From Epiperipatus broadwayi (lineage: Eukaryota; Onychophora; Udeonychophora; Euonychophora; Peripatidae), in NCBI GenBank assembly GCA_028023455.1, contig JAQFVV010012447.1, positions 1-64,000 on the forward strand: DNA of 64,000 bases. Reading direction: 5' to 3'. The notes under the pieces are model-generated. The model was not told the DNA's origin. It made no database searches and worked only from the letters and a program-made list of their open reading frames with translations. The position numbers and the translations under genes are program-made. Positions 51,495-63,574 of the stretch are shown here, in pieces (positions within the stretch are counted from its first letter, which is position 1; the number at the start of each line of letters is the position of its first letter).

Positions 51495-52696
51495 AAAGTA
51501 TATACTCCCTTGCCATCTATTAACAGTATCTCTATTCCTCCTCCTAATCTTTCTATTGCTCTCTCCATTTCACTCAAATACAACAAAAATGAAATAGGTG
51601 ACATAGGGCATCCCTGCTTTAGTCCCACCCCATTTTTAACTTTAAGTGATTCTATATCCCCTAATTGATATGTATAGTAATTATTTTCATATAATTTCTT
51701 ACTAATATCCACTAAAGCTTCATCCATTCCCAAATTTGCTAAACTTACCCATAATCTATTTCTATTTACTCTATCATATACCTTGTTTATATCTATAAAA
51801 CTCATATATAACTATCTACCTGAATTCCTAGTCATATCCATAAGTTATATAACTACAAATAAATTATCTCCTATATGCGTATCTGATCTAAAACCTCATT
51901 GCAACCCCCACTACATTATTTTCTTTCATCCATTTTGCAACTTTTCTAGCCATCATATATGAGAAAACTTTATATAAAACTAATGTTATCAGTATCAACT
52001 TTCTATAATCCTTACCCTTTTCATTAAATAATAATCTTACTCTTGTATTACTCCAACTACCTGGAAAAACTCTCTTCTGTGCCATCTTATTAAAAATAAT
52101 AATAGCTTTACTTTTGCTCTATGCCCTAAATTCACTACCATCTCTGCTGCCCATCTATCTAAACCTCTTGCCTTTCCACTTTTCAATTTCTTCCCTGCCT
52201 CATTCAGTTCATTTTCTGTAAAGCTAATATTCCCATTACTATATGCTTTCATGTTTTCTATTGCTCTGTCTTTCACATCTCCCCTACATTTTTCCTTTTA
52301 ATGTAATTCCCAAAATTTTTACTCCCATCTCTGCCACTTTTATTAATATCCTCCAACAATTTATTATTCAATTTCATTTTCTCTCTATAATTATCTATTT
52401 TAGCCAACTTACTTTTTTTCTAAGTACTTCTCCCATTTAGCATCAATATCTTTTTTACTTTCTTTGTTCTTAATAGCACACTTATATTCTCTGCATGTTT
52501 TTCCTCTCTTTTATATTTTTACTAACTCTCATTTTTTATTACTTTTATTCTTCTGAATATTCTCACCTAAAACCCTATTTGCCACTTTTTCTATTTCATC
52601 ATACCAGTCCTTATACTCATCTCCAACAAACTCTACCATGGTTTCTTCAACATGTATTTTATACTCTTCTAACTTATTCTTATCTCTCACTCTCCA

Positions 52697-53400
52697 TTAA
52701 CATCTTTCACTATTGTTTCTACTTTCATTTCTATTTTCAATCACACTACTAACTATTTCTGTTACATAGAAATTATGATCACTATTACATACTCTCTCTT
52801 CAATGTCAAACACCTTAATTTTCCGTACCTTATTCATTTCTTCTTTCTCTATCAATACATAATCTATTTTGTGGAATATATTATTTCTAGACCATGTATA
52901 TTGTCCCTCATAAATATTTGATAAATTTCCAATTCTCAAATTCACTTTCTGACAAAATTTCTTCAAAAGCTGTCCATTCTTATTATCTACATCATCAATT
53001 TCTTCAATATGTCCATTCATATCACCTATACCCCTTTTCTTTAAAACTCTGCATATCCTTAACTAGGCATTCATATATGCTAACATTCCACTCCATTATA
53101 GTTTGACTATCTCCAGTAGACTATAGCCACCATCCATTCATGTCTTCCCAACCTTATTTCAAACCACAAATGTTCTTGGCATTTAACAGTATTTAAATAT
53201 TTTTTTAATATAACACCTATACCACATTCCTTCTTTTTTTTCTTTTCTATTTATACCCTGCCATACCAAATTTTCAATAGGTTCTTTTTTTCTTTGGTGT
53301 GTTTCCACTACTGCTAATACCCCAAGTTCTTCATTTTCAATTGCTTTGTTTAATTCCAGCCACATTTTTGGTCTCCTACTATCTTGCATATTTAAATACC
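52697..53400 (-). pseudogene. LINE endonuclease domain (second family), decayed
   Basis: The 53389-53183 segment has WLELNKAIENEELGVLAVVE followed by THQ, covering the catalytic glutamate region (VVETH). The 53020-52697 segment has MNGHIEEIDDVDNKNGQLLK (GDxNGHI motif), YTWSRNN, DYVLIEKEE and SDHNFYV (the SDH active-site triplet). These are the landmarks of the APE-type nuclease in order. The frame between them is broken. Confidence 0.82.
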
Positions 53401-53625
53401 CAATCTTAACAAGTTATTCTTTCCTAACTACTCTTTTATAAATTCTTTTTATTTTTTCTTCTCCATTAAATTTATAAATAACTTACTTACCATTAATTTT
53501 ACAGACCCATTCCCTCTTCACATCTACACTTATATCTAAATCAACTACCTTTTGCTGATTTCTTACATCCCGTCCATTCTTCTTCGTTTTGATAATACTG
53601 CAACTTAAAACCTGGCAATTTCATA

Positions 53626-54527
53626 CAAAATATATAACAACCTATTGTGTTAAAATGAATACAAGAAGATATGTAAAAGTAAATTATTCCAAATGTTTTA
53701 TCAAGCCATCTATGGGAGGTATTATTTATGCATCAGACTAAATATTTTATAAATTATTCACATGTTATTGGCACACCATTATATATAGCATATAGCAACT
53801 TGATTGTGTGAAGAACATTACTATAAGAAAAACTTTTGTGTAAAGGTAAAATACACTTCATGGTTGTAAAATAATCATATAATCTGTTTACAAATTTAAT
53901 GCTAGGTTTTAAGATTCTAGATGATAGTCGAAATTATATATCCTAATTGGTATAGACATATTAAAATACTTCCATCAAGTATCTCATTATAGTTATCCCC
54001 AAGGTTGAAACAATTTTTCAGTGGTTGGCTTAAAGGTCTTTTTAAATTTAATATTATTATTTATAAAAGATATAATGAAGATATAATAAGAATGTTATTT
54101 TATCTAAATGAAAATTACTGAAGATAAATCATTTATTAGCACAATTGTATTTGAACTTGGTAACATCCCAGACAATAGCTTAGTTACAAGGATAAATACC
54201 TAGATAACATAATCTTAAATGAACCTTAGAAATGGGACAATGAAGATTGGCATCAAACATTCACCAATTTTATCTAACAATATAATTAAATACATACATT
54301 GATATATAATAAGGAGATAAATATACATATAAAACAGACTTTAGCAAACTCTTTTTTATCCAAGAATTAATTTATGATCTGTAACCTATATGGTTTCTCA
54401 TAACTATAATATTAAGAATAATTAAAAAATATATTTATAAAATGTGTTATTGTATAATTCATTGAGAAAAATTAGTTTAAATCTATGGTTAAATGCATAC
54501 CTATAATTATATGACATAGTCATAAGA

Positions 54528-54577
<50 letters not shown>

Positions 54578-55881
54578 CATTAACAAACTCTTTTTCATCC
54601 AAGAATTAATTTATATGTCCATATCTACAAGTTACTATCCCATATTTTAATATATCCAGTCCATTTTCTCACAACAATAATAATAATTAAAAAGAAAATA
54701 TTTATAAAATGTATTATTGTATAGTTCAACAAGGGATAAATATATTCACCTAGTAACCTCTAAAAAATGGGAATTATTACTTCTGAATTATTACAAATAT
54801 CAGATTTCTTGAGCAAATATTTACACAATTTTACATATCTAAGAAAAAAATAATGTATATATGTACTTGAGCTATAGTTATCTTACTACAGGTTAGACTT
54901 CTATCAGAAAAAAATTAGATTTGGGTGAGTGACAATCAGCTGAACTAGCATCAAAAAGTAATCAATAAAAACTTACCTTGATACACAATGAAGGAAAACT
55001 TGATCTATGACCCAAATAAAGCACAGAAGAATAGATATCGGACAGATAGTAATTTAATTGGCACAAACAATATTTGATACGTTATAACTTTTTGTGCACG
55101 CTAATCATTCTCTAACACACACAGACACAGGCATATATATAAATATGAGTTACAATATACAAATACTTTCTGAATCCTAACGAATACAGAAACTGTAAAA
55201 TATCTAAGAGATCTGTTTAATAGCCTTATATCTATTTTTTACTTACATAGTAGATATCCCTGGGATTTGAATTCCAGTGCTTTTGGAGTATCTGTGAGCA
55301 TATGCGAGTTCAATAAGCTATCTTATCTGCTATGCCTCATAACTTTGCAGTAATTAATTCTCTAGAGTGCATGCTTTCTGCAGAGATTATTTAATTTCCT
55401 ACATGGCTTATCAACACTATAATCAATATTTGTTCTGTTTTTAATTACAGATATTTTTAATTAGAATTATTAATGCATTTTAATTAGATTTCTAATTCAT
55501 TTTAATTACAGATATTTATGTACAATAAATATTTCTATAAGAACTTTTATATATAAAATATAAAACTCGTATTTATCTCAAAAATATCAAATGCCAAGAG
55601 CTAAATTAGTCAATATAATAAAGGTCTGCCCATCCCTCGCATATGTATGTATAAATGGATTATTCTCCTGTACATGAGGAGTCAGAATGACTAAACGTCA
55701 ACATGGATAGCATGACAACCTTGGCACTAACGTGGGCTTTGAACAATCCATCATCAGATTTTCAATGAAATGGAAAACTGAAGAGTTGTGGGTTGGAGTA
55801 GTTTGAAGCCTGTCCATTAAAGTATGAAGATTGACTATCTTAATAGAAGCAGAGTATTGATTGTATATATGTGTGGAGATA
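53626..55881. other. Gene-free stretch with a small duplication and a TA microsatellite
   Basis: CCAAGAATTAATTTAT at 54360 and 54599 marks two related segments (about 54336-54500 and 54578-54745, offset 239) on either side of a pure TA run at about 54533-54574. A degenerate tRNA-like segment lies at 55255-55345 (minus), with GGAATTCAAATCCCAGG as a B-box-like word. No exon for the host gene with the required phase was found. Confidence 0.6.
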
Positions 55882-56085
55882 GTAATCTGGATCAACTGAT
55901 GAGTGCTGGTTTAGCATGAAATACGAACATTAGTTATTATTTATCTTTTCAACATGTGTGTGATCAGATGGGTCAGCAATATAAGATGGCACTGAGAGGT
56001 TGTGGGTCGTGTGAAAGTCTGAGTTCGAATCCTGCATACATTACATATATAAATGCAGGTGTAAGCCTTTACAATGTATCAATAT
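55882..56085 (+). mobile_element. Hammerhead-bearing repeat, family B, copy 1
   Basis: The unit starts with CUGAUGA at 55896-55902, a hairpin GUGCU-GGUUU-AGCAU (55903-55917) and GAAA (55918-55921), then UACGAACAUUAG. Upstream AUCAA (55891-55895) and UAAUC (55883-55887) can pair partly with the 3' side (UUAGU, UAUUA). The pairing is better with the UUGGUGAUUA version found at 58940-58949. The cleavage triplet is ACA here, which is not a good NUH, so this copy is probably inactive. The rest of the unit has GGGTCAGCAATA, GTGAAAGTCTGAGTTCG and GAATCCTGCATACATTAC, the last resembling a B box. Confidence 0.6.
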
Positions 56086-57684
56086 AATAAACTAAGTGCA
56101 CTAATTCACATTTAAATCTCTAACCAAAAAAATTACAAATTCACTACCAATTGGTAATAAATTTAATTTTGACTAGAGATTTAATCGTGAATTGGTATAT
56201 CCAATTTATATATCACATCATATTATACATATTACATACAAATATTATCATCAATATTTTATAAAATATATAATATAGTCAACCAATATCCAGATGTAAT
56301 ACTTCTATCACTTTAGAGAATTATTGTGTGCACACCATAGTCTTTAAGTCATTCTAGCATTTTTTACTTTTTGGTTCACCTCAGAAGTGCATTAAGTTAG
56401 GATTCTTCACCACTACTTTCATTCTCATTTTCTTGAGGCTGCTTAAAACTAGACTTTTCTTTATCCTATACTTCCAATGATTCATCAAGACAGATAATCT
56501 CTGTCATTTAATCAGCATTTGTTTCTATTATCGGTGAACACTTGTCATTTTTCTCAGTCTCCATTTCAATTAATTCCATTTAGCAGTTTTTTGAAATGAT
56601 TTATATGTCTTCAGATTTTATTATCACCAGTCAGCACTATCATTCTGAATTGTTTGTTCTTTAAATATTATTCCTGATAATCAAATCATGATATTTGTTT
56701 TTGTATATGGAGTTTTGCTACTTTTATTTTATTGCTTATATCTTTTATATTACTGTGGATCAACAATGACTCCTGGGTTCATAGTTTTTGATTCACCAAC
56801 ATTTCTTCAGCCAATATTTTTATAGAAAGAATAGGTGTAGAATATTGGAAAAAAATTGAAGATATTACAAATTCATTAATATTCTTGTCTTATTTAATGT
56901 TTGTATACACTGCTGGACTACCTTTTACTTTGTTATATATTTTTAGAGTATCCAAATCATTAGCAGTTTTCACAATTCAATATTCTGCTTATTTAAAATA
57001 AGAATCTATGACCATTTAAAAAATGTGGCTCTTAAAAAGACCAGAATGGCCTATGGGTATAAATTGCTATAAATTAACAGCATGTAGCCATAATTTTTTG
57101 TAGGAAATATAGCTGCAGTTTATAATGCAGATAGCACTATATTTCCTTTTCAATGTCAATGTTCATGAATACTTCGGTTATAACAATATGGGGACAATGT
57201 TTATGGAATAGTTTTAAAATGTATTTTCTACTTACAATTAGAATCAATGTGCTGTCTCTCATCAGTATTTATCCTTACATATTGACAAATTATTGCAACC
57301 ATTCCAAAACTGCTGCATTACACAATTTAAGGCCATTCATTTCTAATCCATTTACTTAACATTGATTGGCAGTCAGGATTTTCTATTTGTTGATGCCAGT
57401 ATTATTTAACACAATTCAAATTAGTTTATCTAATTTATTTGTGCAGTAAATGTCACCATTCTCATGCCTACATTTTATCAATTTCCAATGTATACATTAA
57501 TAAAAAATTGAATATTGTCCACATTACAATACTAGCCAGCAAAACAAAATTTTTTACTAAAATTCTTCCATGACCATGATTTCAGCTATTAACAAACAGA
57601 CCTTTTTATATACTATTGTGTTTTTTTAACTTAAAGCTTTATAATTAGCTAAAAAAGTAAAAAGTGGCTTCTGAGGGGTTACAT
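56086..57684. other. Gene-free AT-rich stretch
   Basis: No exon, RNA gene or named repeat could be supported. The open frame at 57153-57359 has no splice or motif support. Confidence 0.5.
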
Positions 57685-57875
57685 TAGATCCTAAGATCTA
57701 GGTGTAGTGCTCTCAGATCCAAGGTTCCTCACTGATGAAAGCCACAAGCTAGTAACTAATCTGGGTATATTGAATGAAAAGGCACTAGATAAGAATTTTA
57801 TGCACAAACCTTCCTGCATCCATTGATTACTCTGGCTTGCACTGAGTGGTGCTACTGTATGAAGAGTTTTGCCAC
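57685..57875 (+). mobile_element. Hammerhead-bearing repeat, family A, copy 4
   Basis: It includes the 5' body (GATCCTAAGATCTAGGTG, GCTCTCAGATCCAAGG), CTGATGA at 57732-57738, AAGCCACAAGCTA, GTAAC in place of GAAAC, TAATC ending 57761, and the 3' body to about 57875. It matches copy 3 upstream of the ribozyme, which confirms where the family's 5' body lies. Changes in GAAAC and GTC make it inactive by sequence. Confidence 0.75.
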
Positions 57876-58242
57876 TGTGAATACATCTTTTATCTTGTTG
57901 AATTTGACTTGAAAAGATCTTCTCGTTAATAGATAAAACCATGGTTATGGAAAAAATTTAATAATTTTTTTTTTGGTAGTATTGTAATGTTATATGATTT
58001 TCTATTTTAATATATATTAATAGTCTATAAAAATTATTTAGAGTCTCTTTATATGATAATAATTTTAAGAAGTTTAAATCATTGTTAATGGAAGCATTAA
58101 AATTTAAAAAAAATCACATTTTTATAAGAATGCAAAATCATAATATTTTGCTAATTTTTTGTAATTAAAAATTCAAAAATAAGAAGATAATTTGTAGTAA
58201 GTTTTATAGTAAAATTTAATTCATTTACTTTAAATTGGTTTT

Positions 58243-58390
58243 GAACTCAGACTTTCACATGACCCACTACTCTCAGTGCCACCTCATATTGCTGACCCAC
58301 CTGAAAGTAGTGGGTCATGTGAAATTCTGAGTTCGAATTCTGCATATATTACATATATAAATGCAGGTTTAAGTCTGTACAACGTATTAA
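58243..58390 (+). mobile_element. Foldback repeat, family B, copy 2
   Basis: Arms 58243-58270 and 58307-58334 (GACCCACTAC / GTAGTGGGTC region) are inverted repeats with one mismatch around a 36-base loop. The right half and its continuation (GAGTTCGAATTCTGCATA, ATTACATATATAAATGCAGG) match the 3' body of the 55.9-kb unit, and the left half is the same body inverted. Confidence 0.75.
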
Positions 58391-58835
58391 TTTAAATTGG
58401 TTTATAAAATAAAATTTTAGTGAAAAATTATTTAAAAAACTGAAAAAAAAATTTCAAAATGAAAATTGATTCACTGGATTTATTAAATGATTTACATATA
58501 TTTTATGATAAACAGAGAAAGTTGGAATAAAAATCTGAAAAATGAATGTGAAAAATGGGAATGAATATTACAACGATACTTGCAAAATAAAAAATAAACA
58601 TGGAAACAAAAATCAAGTTAATAATAGTTTAAAATAGTCATATAACAACAAAAAAATAAAACAATTTGTGAATTTAGCAAATATGATGTTTAATGGAAAA
58701 CAACAAGACATTTTTCAAAAGATCTAAATTTGCTTCATTTATGATAATATTTATGAAATGATTATAGTTAGTGTAGAAGCAGTTACTATATGGGATAATA
58801 ATTGAAACACACAGGCTTATTATATACCTGTGTCT

Positions 58836-59056
58836 ATATATGTAATATATAGGGTATATGAGCACAAACTTCCACATGCCCACCCCTCTCCACCCTATCT
58901 CATAACACTGATACACTTGAACACATGAAATACGTATATTGGTGATTATTTCTCTTTTCAACATATATGTGTTCAAGTGTATCAGTGTTTTGAGATAGTG
59001 TGGAGAGTGGTGGGAATGTGGAAGTCTGTGCTCATATACCCTATATATTATATATG
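58836..59056. mobile_element. Foldback repeat, family B, copy 3
   Basis: Arms of about 90 bases (58836-58926 and 58967-59056) pair with few mismatches. The 40-base loop has ATGAAATACGTATATTGGTG, the counterpart of the GAAA-stem III-stem I part of the 55.9-kb hammerhead. Here stem III would be the palindrome AUACGUAU followed by A, an acceptable NUH. The CUGAUGA half is replaced by CUGAUAC, so the core is broken. The arms include ATCAGTGTTTTGAGATAG and AAGTCTGTGCTCATATAC. Confidence 0.8.
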
Positions 59057-59220
59057 GGATAATAATAAAAGATGATTATAAAACCTTAATTTGCAATGAC
59101 AATGATTAGTACATAAATAATAATATATCAACATATAACATTAGAGTTAATAAAAATAAAGATAATGTTTAAAAAGAAGTTGAAAATAAATGTAAATGCA
59201 AAAGAATAATTATATATATA

Positions 59221-59370
59221 TATTACTATTTGCGGGATATTCCGTGTAGTGAAAAAGCTAAATGCTGACGTTTCAGTACAATATCAAGTACAGAGGAAGG
59301 TACTTGATATTGTACTGAAACGTCAGCATTTAGCTTTTTCACTACACGGAATATCCCGCAAATAGTAATA
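59221..59370. repeat. Perfect palindrome: 71-bp arms, 8-base loop
   Basis: 59221-59291 and 59300-59370 are exact reverse complements by my base-by-base reading, with loop AGAGGAAG. Each arm carries GTACTGAAACGTC, which resembles the 3' half of a hammerhead core (GAAAC-GUC with the ACGU palindrome). GGTAC...GTACT beside it could form stem II. The CTGATGA half reads CAGAGGA and is broken. TA repeats lie just outside (about 59212-59222). It may be an inverted dimer of a hammerhead-linked repeat, or a foldback element. Confidence 0.85.
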
Positions 59371-59653
59371 ATAATATGACATCTTTTATCCGTGAAAACA
59401 TCAGAATTAATATATATATATTCTAACCTAATAAATATATCCTCTTTTTATTCTTTGTAATTATTTATTAGTTTAGTTTGCACTAATTTTTCAGGTTGTT
59501 GTTAAGGCAACCAAAATAAAGCAACATATCCATTAATTTTCCAATATGATCCAAAATACCTTTCATATAATACAATTGTACATTCAATTCTCTTAAGCCA
59601 TGCCACGATTTTAATAACAACAATAAATGATCACTTATTAATTTAAAGAATAA

Positions 59654-59965
59654 TTATAATAATATTAATCTCAGGGTTCTTTGTTTCATGTAAGGAAATG
59701 CTCGGCAGTATTGTGTTGTCGCATATGACTGGCATTCTGGTCGGCTATAGGAAACATTTATTTTACTTAAATTCAATGTGTCTTCATCTCTCATATCAAC
59801 TGCTATATTATTTAAAGAGATGATAATTCTATTCAATAATGACGTATAATTTTGAATAACACAGCCTTTTTTTTTCAGAATCTCAGTCAGAATAATAAAA
59901 AGACAAGGGTGCTTTTTGTGTCCTTCCATCATCCATGACAACACAATAATATAACTAAGATTTAT
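59654..59965 (-). CDS. Weak candidate exon, unknown protein
   Basis: An open minus-strand frame of about 96 to 100 codons has a mixed composition unlike most chance frames here: GHKKHPCLFIILTEILKKKG, NRIIISLNNIAVDMRDEDTL, RPECQSYATTQYCRAFPYMK, with sequons NYT, NLS and NVS. There is no ATG at the start. An AG acceptor (AAATCTTAG) precedes it at about 59962, but the pyrimidine tract is poor, and a TAA follows at about 59654. I recognise no family. It could be a terminal exon of a minus-strand gene, a relic or chance. Confidence 0.25.
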   Translation of the reverse strand: MNLSYIIVLSWMMEGHKKHPCLFIILTEILKKKGCVIQNYTSLLNRIIISLNNIAVDMRDEDTLNLSKINVSYSRPECQSYATTQYCRAFPYMKQRTLRLILL

Positions 59966-62900
59966 TACTTAGACAATTTAACTAAATGGGAATGGAATAA
60001 TGTGCAACCAAAGTTAATGGTTTGGGAATAAATTTAGTCTTAAGTTTTCAACTCCATAAATAATTATCATTAAACTAAAATATAATGACATATTCCGATC
60101 TGCTTAACTTTATTTATCTGGTATATTAAGTTTTTAAGAATTTGGAATGATTTCGGACTCAAGAAAAGGTTTTGCAAATATTGTGCAAACACTTATATTT
60201 AGCATATAAAAACAAAAAAATGAATCTACAACAAATTTTAACAAGACTATAATTTATTATTATCACAAAAAAATATATGAACATTTATTCAATAATCCCA
60301 TAGTAATACAAAAATATAAAATATAACTGACATTAATCTGTATACTCTTTTGGTTATGGACTAGAAGTTACTACTTCTCCTGTACGCAATCATATGGATT
60401 GACTAACTAAAAGTACATTTCATTACCAATACATTGTTTATTAAATTTTGGTAACCTTGTAGAAGCTTTTATTCAAAATTATTGACTAACTATTTTTTTT
60501 TTTTTTAAAATGATTAATCCCATCATATGCAATACGCAAAATATTAAATTTATTTCTAATACATTTACTTTATTTATGGTCTTTAATGGGATAACCTATT
60601 CTAATTATAGGCCAGTTATCAGAAGTTACAATTACCGTCTTACATTTAACTTAATGCTAACTTAAGTTATGATACAAATTTTATTCATACGTATAATTTT
60701 AAATATGAGTATTATTTAATTACTAACCAGAATTAAATATTGCATTTGAATATTCCTTCAGTAAATAAGCGTTTTAAATTACGCAATTTTAATTACTTTC
60801 TCCATTGATTTACTTGTCAAATACTAGCAATATTTAGCAGCACAATACAGATATTGATCTTAGTTATTAACGCACTATTTATACTAAAGTGGATCTTGAG
60901 GAACTAACACCTCCAATATAACCTTTATCTTGCCCGAACTTTCAAAATTAAGCACAATAATCAACACCTTCCATGGTGGAGCTATTTTTATTTTCACATG
61001 AGGAATATGGAATAACCACGAAGGTCTGTAGAGTAATCTACTACATTAAAATATTTTGGTGGTTTCTTGCCTCTTACTTGGGCATACAATGAACACACAC
61101 CAAATACAATCCTCTCCTGGGATTTAAATGAATGAAGCATACTAAATGCTAGATAAATTCTTGATCGTCCTATCTATGAGAATCGATCACTTGGGCTATA
61201 AACATACCTGAACATTATATTTAAAATCTTCCTCTCATGGAAAACAAAGCTTTTGGGGAGATCATTTTTCATCCCACAAAATAAATACATTATAATTATT
61301 ACCTATGCGAATATTAAGCATATACCAATGCTATATCTGGGCAGGATAAGTAAATACACTGATTATAATAAACTTATGTTACCGTGTATACTTTGATCAA
61401 CATCTGAAATCAATGGACATCATAAAATAAAAGTATAATAATTTTAATTTTAATAAAGGAACATTCAAAATAGTTGGTAGCATACTATCTTAAACTAAAT
61501 AAAGTGGATGTGTTATTTAAGAATAATTAGGAATAAATTCCTCAATTAATACAGTATAAATTCGTTTCAAAACTTTAACAAGAAATATTTTGTTATAGCA
61601 TTTTTTTTTCTTTAGTTACTTCTGATAATTTTCAATATTTATTTTACCCCTTAAATATCTAAATATTTTTCTTTTACGTATCTAACATACAAAATTTCTA
61701 CCTACAATTGTATGTAATAATTAAAACATATTTTATAGATTTTTTTTCTTTCGTGTTAAATATCAACTTAACCTATAATAATTATATTAAAACATACCTT
61801 TGTCATTACAAGGCTATTAAATATCACTTGACCATAAAGACTTTAACCTATGTGATATAACAAAAAAAATACATATCATTTTATAACTTAGTTTTAAACA
61901 ATCATTAATTAACAAGTGCATACTCTCTCATTAGAAAATGTTTTTCTGTTGAACAATTGGTCCAGGTGAAGAGCTTTATCCAGTCGTATTTCACGAAGCA
62001 AGTTTAAAAACAATAAACGCATGGTATTATTTCCTTTAAATAAAAGTTTTCTCTTATTTTGTGCGTTTAATAAATTAGGTAAAGAAAAATATAGCAGAAT
62101 TGAAGATCAATTCTTACTTGAATTAAACTACTACAATTTTGGGATCCAAGAAAAAAAGTAGACTTCTAACATAGACGAATATTTGACTATAGACGATAAA
62201 CATACACAATATTTTTTTTATTTATTGATGATAAGTACCATTCATATTAGCTAGCTTACTTATGGATGAAAATGCGCAATTTTCCAGAGATTATTATGAT
62301 AATAACTGCAGCTGATTTACATGTATAGGAAGTTTTACTAACTCCAACTGATGTGTAATATAATATATATTTATTTTTATCATTAAGTCACTAAGATATT
62401 TAGTTTTGTTCATACTTTAGGAATTATAAATTTTTTTAACGGTAACTTCTCCGTAAGAATGCCCCTATATAACTCTTCCTATATTTACTCTGAGAAAGTT
62501 TATATTTTTTTTCAAAAAAAAATATACAGGTGCATAATTTAATCTTATTTATCATTATTATTATTTCCAGACAATTCTTGGTGAATAAAACATATTTTAA
62601 CGTATGTAACTACATTACTTGTAAAGGCAGACAATATTGAGAAAGAGCGCGAAAATGTTTCTAGTTGATTTTCCTTGGTTTCAAAATATTTCTTTCACTT
62701 ATTATTTTTTTTTTTATACCAAGAAAATATTAAAAAGTGATACAAAGTTACTAAATAATTATTTCTCATTTGGAAATTATTTATCTTCCTTAATTTAGAC
62801 ATAATAACACTTTTCGTGATTCCCTTAGTTAATTCTGTCATTTTCGAACTTTAGCGCGAGACAATAAATTTTTAAGTATAAAAGGTTTTTAAATATGTAG

Positions 62901-63574
62901 ATGGCACAGAAAATCAGGATGCCTTATCAAAAAAATTTAGCCACACATTATATTATTAAAATTTTACTTTGATTACATTTATTTCTGCAAAATAAAATGA
63001 AAAAATTGAGTTACCAAATTTCAGCACTGTTCCTTCCTTGAAAACTAAAAGCAGACTATATATTTTTTTAAAAAAAAAAAAATGATCTTGACTTTAGCGA
63101 CCTCTTACAGAAAAATAATCATTTGATTATAACATAAACAAAAGAAAGGAAAAACTTATTACAATCATATAGTTTTCAGTATTATCTAAATAGATTACAA
63201 AGTGATTTGACAATATAAAAAAAATAATAATACATTAAATTAACAATCAGTGATGTATAATTCTTTAAACATTATTTTTTTTTTACAAAAAGAAATTACC
63301 AGAAGTTATTGTGCTTTATGATAAGACATTCATCCACTCTCCCCTCTACCCATCCAAAATCAATTACTGTTTATGATATTTGTTTTTATACTATATTAAT
63401 TTGCTTTAATTATTAATATCTTAATTAAATTATTCATGTTCTTTTTAAAAATGATATTGCATTACTAAATCTATTAGTTATTCACCCAAAACATGCCAAA
63501 GTGAGTGAATAGCATACTTTATTAATCAATTATTACTATGGTTATTTTATCTTTTTATTTCTTTAAAGAATAGC
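59966..63574. other. Gene-free AT-rich stretch
   Basis: No supported exon, RNA gene or repeat family. 60880-61400 is somewhat less AT-rich (with CCTTCCATGGTGGAGC near 60969), but neither strand has a long open frame. Confidence 0.5.

Larger units (their letters stand above)
51120..52276 (-). pseudogene. LINE reverse transcriptase (second family), split by an insertion
   Basis: Motifs in order on the minus strand: LKSGKARGLDRWAAEMV (about 52200-52150), NTRVRLLFNEKGKDYRKLIL and LYKVFSYMM (52040-51950), MSFIDINKVYDRVNR with the catalytic aspartate present (51805-51760), and GLKQGCPMSPISFLLYLSEM (motif B, about 51630-51570). The frame runs to GKGVYT at about 51500, where the family A repeat is inserted. 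Beyond it, FFVDDVFL (motif C) resumes at about 51170-51150. Frameshifts also precede 51890. Confidence 0.85.
49913..53625 (-). mobile_element. Second non-LTR retrotransposon, near full length, broken and interrupted
   Basis: Reading leftwards from 53625 come an apurinic endonuclease, a reverse transcriptase and a cysteine/histidine C-terminal segment, ending at about 49913 with CTGAGAGATTCCTGCCTC. The domain order and motifs are those of a LINE distinct from the RTE-like family. Many stops and frameshifts show it is dead. A hammerhead-bearing repeat (51191-51494) is inserted with a 12-bp target-site duplication between reverse transcriptase motifs B and C. A 3' fragment of the same family lies at 25540-25790. 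The clade (I, Jockey or a tick/arthropod-type group) was not resolved. Confidence 0.88.

Noticed and set aside
55255-55345. Open stretch after TTACATAG as a continuation exon of the host gene
   Set aside because: It stays open in the needed phase for about 34 codons, but it looks like a minus-strand tRNA-like repeat (CCTGGGATTTGAATTCC) and shows none of the domain pattern of exons b and d.
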